Assembly: GCA_963513935.1 (NCBI GenBank)
Contig: OY740765.1
Location: forward strand, 69,660,253 to 69,724,252
Reading direction: 5' to 3'
DNA length: 64,000 nt
Origin: Aphrophora alni
Taxonomy: Eukaryota; Arthropoda; Insecta; Hemiptera; Aphrophoridae
Shown here: one piece after another, positions 58,985-64,000 of the stretch
Layout: each line of letters opens with the position of its first letter
How positions within the stretch are numbered: position 1 is the first letter of the stretch
Notes under the pieces: generated by a model
Seen by the model: only the letters and a program-made list of their open reading frames with translations
Databases searched by the model: none
Told to the model about the DNA's origin: nothing
Position numbers and translations under genes: made by a program

Positions 58985-60985
58985 TGAGACTTACCAGGAC
59001 TGAGCCAAGTACATGAATAAACACTGTAGAAGCTTTTTCACTTTATACACGTTCGAGACTTGCCAGGACTGAGTCACTTTCATAAATTTACAGAGTGGAT
59101 GCTTTTTCACTTTATACACATTCGAGACTTGCCAGGACTTAGTCACTTTCATAAATTTACAGAGTGGATGCTTTTTCACTTTATACACATTCGAGACTTG
59201 CCAGGACTTAGTCACTTTCATAAATTTACAGAGTGGAGGCTTTTTCACTTTATACACATTCGAGACTTGCCAGGACTTAGTCACTTTCATAAATTTACAG
59301 AGTGGAGGCTTTTTCACTTTATACACATTCAAGACTTGCCAGGACTTAGTCACTTTCATAAATTTACAGAGTGGATGCTTTTTCACTTTATACACATTCG
59401 AGACTTGCCAGGACTTAGTCACTTTCATAAATTTACAGAGTGGAGGCTTTTTCACTTTATACACATTCAAGACTTGCCAGGACTTAGTCACTTTCATAAA
59501 TTTACAGAGTGGATGCTTTTTCACTTTATACACATTCGAGACTTGCCAGGACTTAGTCACTTTCATAAATTTACAGAGTAGAGGCTTTTTCACTTTATAC
59601 ACATTCAAGACTTGCCAGGACTTAGTCACTTTCATAAATTTACAGAGTGGATGCTTTTTCACTTTATACACATTCGAGACTTGCCAGGACTTAGTCACTT
59701 TCATAAATTTACAGAGTGGAGGCTTTTTCACTTTATACACATTCAAGACTTGCCAGGACTTAGTCACTTTCATAAATTTACAGAGTGGAGGCTTTTTCAC
59801 TTTATACACATTCAAGACTTGCCAGGACTTAGTCACTTTCATAAATTTACAGAGTGGAGGCTTTTTCACTTTATACACATTCGAGACTTGCCAGGACTTA
59901 GTCACTTTCATAAATTTACAGAGTGGATGCTTTTTCACTTTATACACATTCAAGACTTGCCAGGACTTATACACTTTCATAAATTTACAGAGTGGAGGCT
60001 TTTTCACTTTATACACATTCAAGACTTGCCAGGACTTAGTCACTTTCATAAATTTACAGAGTGGAGGCTTTTTCACTTTATACACATTCAAGACTTGCCA
60101 GGACTTAGTCACTTTCATAAATTTACAGAGTGGATGCTTTTTCACTTTATACACATTCAAGACTTGCCAGGACTTAGTCACTTTCATAAATTTACAGAGT
60201 GGAGGCTTTTTCACTTTATACACATTCAAGACTTGCCAGGACTTAGTCACTTTCATAAATTTACAGAGTGGAGGCTTTTTCACTTTATACACATTCGAGA
60301 CTTGCCAGGACTTAGTCACTTTCATAAATTTACAGAGTGGAGGCTTTTTCACTTTATACACATTCGAGACTTGCCAGGACTGAGTCACTTTCATAAATTT
60401 ACAGAGTGGAGGCTTTTTCACTTTATACACATTCAAGACTTGCCAGGACTTAGTCACTTTCATAAATTTACAGAGTGGAGGCTTTTTCACTTTATACACA
60501 TTCGAGACTTGCCAGGACTTAGTCACTTTCATAAATTTACAGAGTGGAGGCTTTTTCACTTTATACACATTCAAGACTTGCCAGGACTTAGTCACTATCA
60601 TAAATTTACAGAGTGGAGGCTTTTTCACTTTATACACATTCAAGACTTGCCAGGACTTAGTCACTTTCATAAATTTACAGAGTGGAGGCTTTTTCACTTT
60701 ATACACATTCGAGACTTGCCAGGACTTAGTCACTTTCATAAATTTACAGAGTGGAGGCTTTTTCACTTTATACACATTCAAGACTTGCCAGGACTTAGTC
60801 ACTTTCATAAATTTACAGAGTGGAGGCTTTTTCACTTTATACACATTCAAGACTTGCCAGGACTTAGTCACTTTCATAAATTTACAGAGTGGAGGCTTTT
60901 TCACTTTATACACATTCAAGACTTGCCAGGACTTAGTCACATTTATGAATTTATAGAGTGGAGGCTTTTTCACTTCATATAAAGT
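58985..60985. repeat. Young 69-bp satellite (23-codon unit)
   Basis: About 28-29 near-identical 69-bp units: GACTTGCCAGGACTTAGTCA, CTTTCATAAATTTACAGAGT, GGAGGCTTTTTCACTTTATA, CACATTCGA. Because 69 is a multiple of three and the unit lacks stops in two frames, it is open as 674 codons on the minus strand (58991-61015) and as 173 plus 456 codons on the plus strand (59060-59581 and 59612-60982). Common variants are CGAG/CAAG, GGATGC/GGAGGC and ACTGAG/ACTTAG. All three change the minus-frame residue (Ser/Leu, His/Pro, Gln/Lys), so there is no sign of protein-level constraint. The edge units at both ends are degraded. Confidence 0.95.
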
Positions 60986-60998
60986 AGAGACTGATTTC

Positions 60999-61241
60999 AA
61001 CAATTTGGTTGGCACAACTGGACCTAGTGAACCGATTGTGACAATTTAATTGTTTCAACTGGACCTAGTATTATGATTTAGCTGTGATAACTGTACCTAA
61101 CGATATGATTGTAACCGATTCTGATAATTTGGCTGACAACTGGTTAGTTACTGATTTGAATTATGATTAGCTACCAATTATGGCAACAATTTGGCTGAGA
61201 AAACTGGACCTAGTAATATGATTGTGACCGATTCTACTGCC
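60999..61241. repeat. Degenerate tandem repeat beside the 69-bp array
   Basis: About five to six irregular units of 36-60 bp: CAACTGGACCTAGTGA, TATGATTGTGACCGATTCTG, ACAATTTGGCTG. Confidence 0.75.
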
Positions 61242-61249
61242 ACCATATC

Positions 61250-61640
61250 TGCTGGTGAATCTAATGGAAGTAAGAAGACATAGATAATCCAACTTGGACT
61301 CCAGTTTCAAACAAAAAGAAGGAATGCAGAGTGAAAGGAGTGGCATGATATAAAACAAAGAGAAAACTGAAGTGGGAAAAGCTTAAAATTGGTTGCATAA
61401 GACCTAAATATGGGAAAGGAAAAAGAGTCATATGAAGAGATGATTGAAAACAAGTGCATTAATACATTCTGTCTTAAATCGATATTCAGAAAGTGTGCAG
61501 ATATTTTAGAAAATTCAAGAACAATAATATTTACCAAATTTTGGGAGACCCGTTTTTAGGACAAAAAAGTATATAGATTCACTTGTAAGGAAATCAGCTC
61601 ACTTTAGATGACAGGAGAACATTCAAGAAGTAAATCTAGT
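61250..61640 (+). pseudogene. Possible decayed coding fragment, unassigned
   Basis: One plus-strand frame reads as basic, protein-like sequence broken by many stops: NPTWTPVSNKKKECRVKG, then KTKRKLKWEKLKIGC, then RPKYGKGKRV, then DIQKVCRYF and LTLDDRRTF. The Cys/Lys-rich start recalls zinc-binding N-termini of some transposase-related insect proteins, but I cannot name a family. Strong purine bias could also produce this by chance. Confidence 0.25.
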
Positions 61641-62403
61641 ATGACCTACACATTTAAATCTACAGATGGAGTTATTTACCCAGCACATAAACAAATGTTC
61701 TGAAACCCTCTTGGGCTTATGGAGTGGCATAAATAATGAAACCTAATTTATTGTTGGTATTGTTGCATTGTCAAATATTAAGTAGGTAAATCATTTTAAA
61801 ATATTCCAAAATATCATCTGCTAATAAAAATATAAGTATTAATAAAAAGGCAGATGCCATAACAATACTGTACAAAGGTCAACTATAAACTAGGTCTAAA
61901 CTTGTTCACTTTGTTTCCTATGATCTTTGTGTTTCCCAGCCTTTGATGTTACTAACAGTAATTTTTTAAATTAATTTCTAACATTTTCCTATATGAGTAT
62001 CACATTAGTACATCAAACAACTAGTTAATAAATTTATAAAGTTTAATAAATAAATCAGTATCTAATAAAAAAGAAATAGAAACATTGTTCCAGATGAACT
62101 ATCCAAAATTGAAGTTTTTGGGTCAAATTCTTTTCACCAAGTTTTCGAAAGAGGATAATCCAATTTAATTAATTTTTTTCATAATTTTTTCTTCTTTTTT
62201 ATGCCCTTTAAAACATGGTGTCGCAAGGGATAGGTTACCATTTGAAATTTTTAATTTTGGTGTTGCAATGGGTCGGAGTGAGAGGGAAGATTTTTTAGAT
62301 TTCACAAAACTAACTCCCCTTGAGTGTATTATCATTGTCCACAAACCACACATTTATGTCTCTTTTGGTTTTTTAATTAATTAAATTACAAGTTTTTAAA
62401 AAC

Positions 62404-62407
<4 letters not shown>
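61641..62407. other. A+T-rich, no gene seen
   Basis: No coding signal or repeat family was recognised. Confidence 0.5.

Positions 62408-62453
<46 letters not shown>
62408..62453. repeat. (TA)n microsatellite
   Basis: About 22 TA units. Confidence 0.97.
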
Positions 62454-62458
<5 letters not shown>

Positions 62459-64000
62459 AAGAAACACACAATGATATCAGAATATGGAGAAAATAGATAT
62501 ACAATCTGATCTAAGTAAACTGCACAAAGCACTTACACACAAAAGTTTTTTTGTGATTCTAATTTTAATAATCTAAGCTGTGGTTTTAAATGGCTCTTTG
62601 AACCAATTTAAAACTCGTGAAGAAGAATGTTGTGCTTCGGTCATAAAATTTAGGTACAACTTACTATGTAAGTTTAGAAAAAACAAACTTATGGAGATAC
62701 GTACAAAACCAAGCATGGTGTTTTAGAAAAAAGATTTACTTTCATGAAACTGCACTGCATTCTTTTTTTAACTAAAAGAAATTTAGAAAACTTAACTGGA
62801 CTGAAAACATTTTTGACTCAAGAGTGAGTAAGTAAGAAATTATTTTTCCCAGTATATAATTTTCTCTTCCGGGTCGCAACAGCACACGGCCAGCAGGAGG
62901 CTTCGTATTTCATTAATCTTGTGCTTGACAGCAGTGGGGGATTTACATATTTGGGGCCCTTAGCAATTTGTTTGTTAGAGGCCTGTTAAGAAGTTCCTTT
63001 TATTAGGCCTGGGACCTATATTTTCAATGAACTCAGTAGTTGAGTTTTACTAGCTTCTCTTTAGTTTTTATTTAAAATCAAATACAAACTGGATTACAGC
63101 ATTTCCCTAATACTCAATACAATTTTGTTTATCACTACTCAATAATCATTACACATAGACAATTAATATTTATATGTATTATCGTTACAATTTTGATCCT
63201 ATCTCTTCTCTGTTCTTTCAATAGATATAATCAACTATAAGATGAAATATTAATCTAGAATGGTTCCAACCATTATGACTCTACTATTTACTTTTAGTAT
63301 TAAACAATTACAAGTTATCCAATACACAATGATTTGCTCACCTTTCTAGTAAAGTTCTTCCAATATTGCTCTCTCAAACTATCAAGCTCTCTCTACTCAC
63401 CAAGTATAGCTATCTTCTAACACCTATCGAGCAGCAATTCCTTCTGTGATCCAAAGATCCTATCTCTTTTTGTTCAAGTGTTTATTAGCCCCCTCTTATT
63501 TGTAACGTTGTCTGCCTTTGCAAAGTAAGCATTTCATCATAATTATTGTTCCACTTTTGTCTTTCGCAACAGTTTCATTCTGACTTTAATATTAATTTTA
63601 TTGATCTATTTTCTAACTAAAACTATCCTAACTTCAAACAGGCCTTGTCTACCATTGAACTACATTGAATCCTTTGCGAGAAATTTTAATTAATAACAGT
63701 AATATGCTGAATAATATAGTATTTATTGAGTCAAACTATCAAACATAAAAAACCTTACAATTAATAGATCTAATATTTTCATAAGTGTTGTCGAAAATCT
63801 ATTGAAAAAAATTGTAATAGCCAACCTTATTACTAATTAAATCTATAAGAAAAATGTTCATTGTAGATAACCACTGTCCATGAACTAATCAAATTTTTTC
63901 ATCCTGGCTTTCTTAGCAACAAAGTTGTCTATCAGTTTGTGATAGCTGATGTTCTTCAAAGTTTCACTTTCTATACACAATATTCCCAAGTCATTTAGGT
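62454..64000. other. A+T-rich, no gene seen
   Basis: A more balanced patch at 62870-63000 contains CAGTGGGGGATTTACATATT, which could be one end of a hAT-type element. No partner end is in the window. The rest is featureless to me. Confidence 0.4.

Noticed and set aside
58991..61015. 674-codon minus-strand frame as a real repetitive protein gene
   Set aside because: It is a 69-bp satellite whose unit is open in two opposite frames. Frequent variants are replacement changes, there is no unique N- or C-terminal domain, and the plus strand is equally open.
62938..62990. hAT-type transposon end (CAGTGGGGGATTTA...)
   Set aside because: Only one possible end is present, with no inverted partner and no 8-bp duplication found in the window.

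Overview
The window looks like non-genic, repeat-dominated nuclear DNA of an animal, most likely an insect. The base composition is strongly A+T-rich. There are long TA, CA and poly-A runs, many unrelated tandem satellites, decayed LINE copies, a Polinton/Maverick remnant, Penelope-like terminal repeats and a degenerate TTAGG-like tract (TTAGG is the common insect telomere unit). A hemipteran is my guess from the general look of the repeats; nothing in the sequence proves it. I found no intact host gene, no rRNA, no convincing functional tRNA and no bacterial gene. Every long open frame is either a decayed transposon protein or an artefact of a tandem repeat.

Layout. 1-905 is a dimeric 170-bp satellite that continues past the left edge. 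1.1-9.1 kb holds two dispersed families, called D (about 0.6-0.9 kb) and S (about 230 bp, SINE-like), a duplicated block (4.4-5.15 kb and 8.05-9.1 kb), a LINE 3' remnant and a nested insertion with a target-site duplication. 9.4-17.7 kb holds a tRNA-like fragment, a terminal-inverted-repeat element with a recombinase-like fragment, a small G+C-richer island and minisatellites. 18.2-20.97 kb is a broken Polinton with coiled-coil, Pro-rich, DNA polymerase B C-terminal, structural-like and integrase pieces, cut off next to a 70-bp satellite (21.0-21.9 kb). 23-29.1 kb has several S and D copies and small tandem repeats. 29.85-30.44 kb is an inverted pair of Penelope-like terminal repeats carrying hammerhead-ribozyme cores. 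30.57-32.9 kb has a 60-bp satellite, a dead R1/Jockey-type reverse transcriptase and two strong hairpins.

35-45 kb is almost entirely satellite: 58-bp, 113-bp, 290-bp (a dimer of about 145 bp) and 150-bp families. 45.4-58.7 kb returns to dispersed S and D copies, a G-rich tandem repeat, a well-formed hammerhead motif at 50.01 kb and a minisatellite with embedded TA expansions. 59.0-61.0 kb is a young 69-bp satellite whose unit is exactly 23 codons and stop-free on both strands. The last 3 kb is A+T-rich with no recognisable gene.

The elements do not form a pathway. They record turnover: transposons inserting into each other, and satellites expanding, homogenising in their centres and decaying at their edges. 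The items most worth following are the hammerhead motifs, the Polinton remnant ending at a satellite, and the repeated use of dimeric satellite units.
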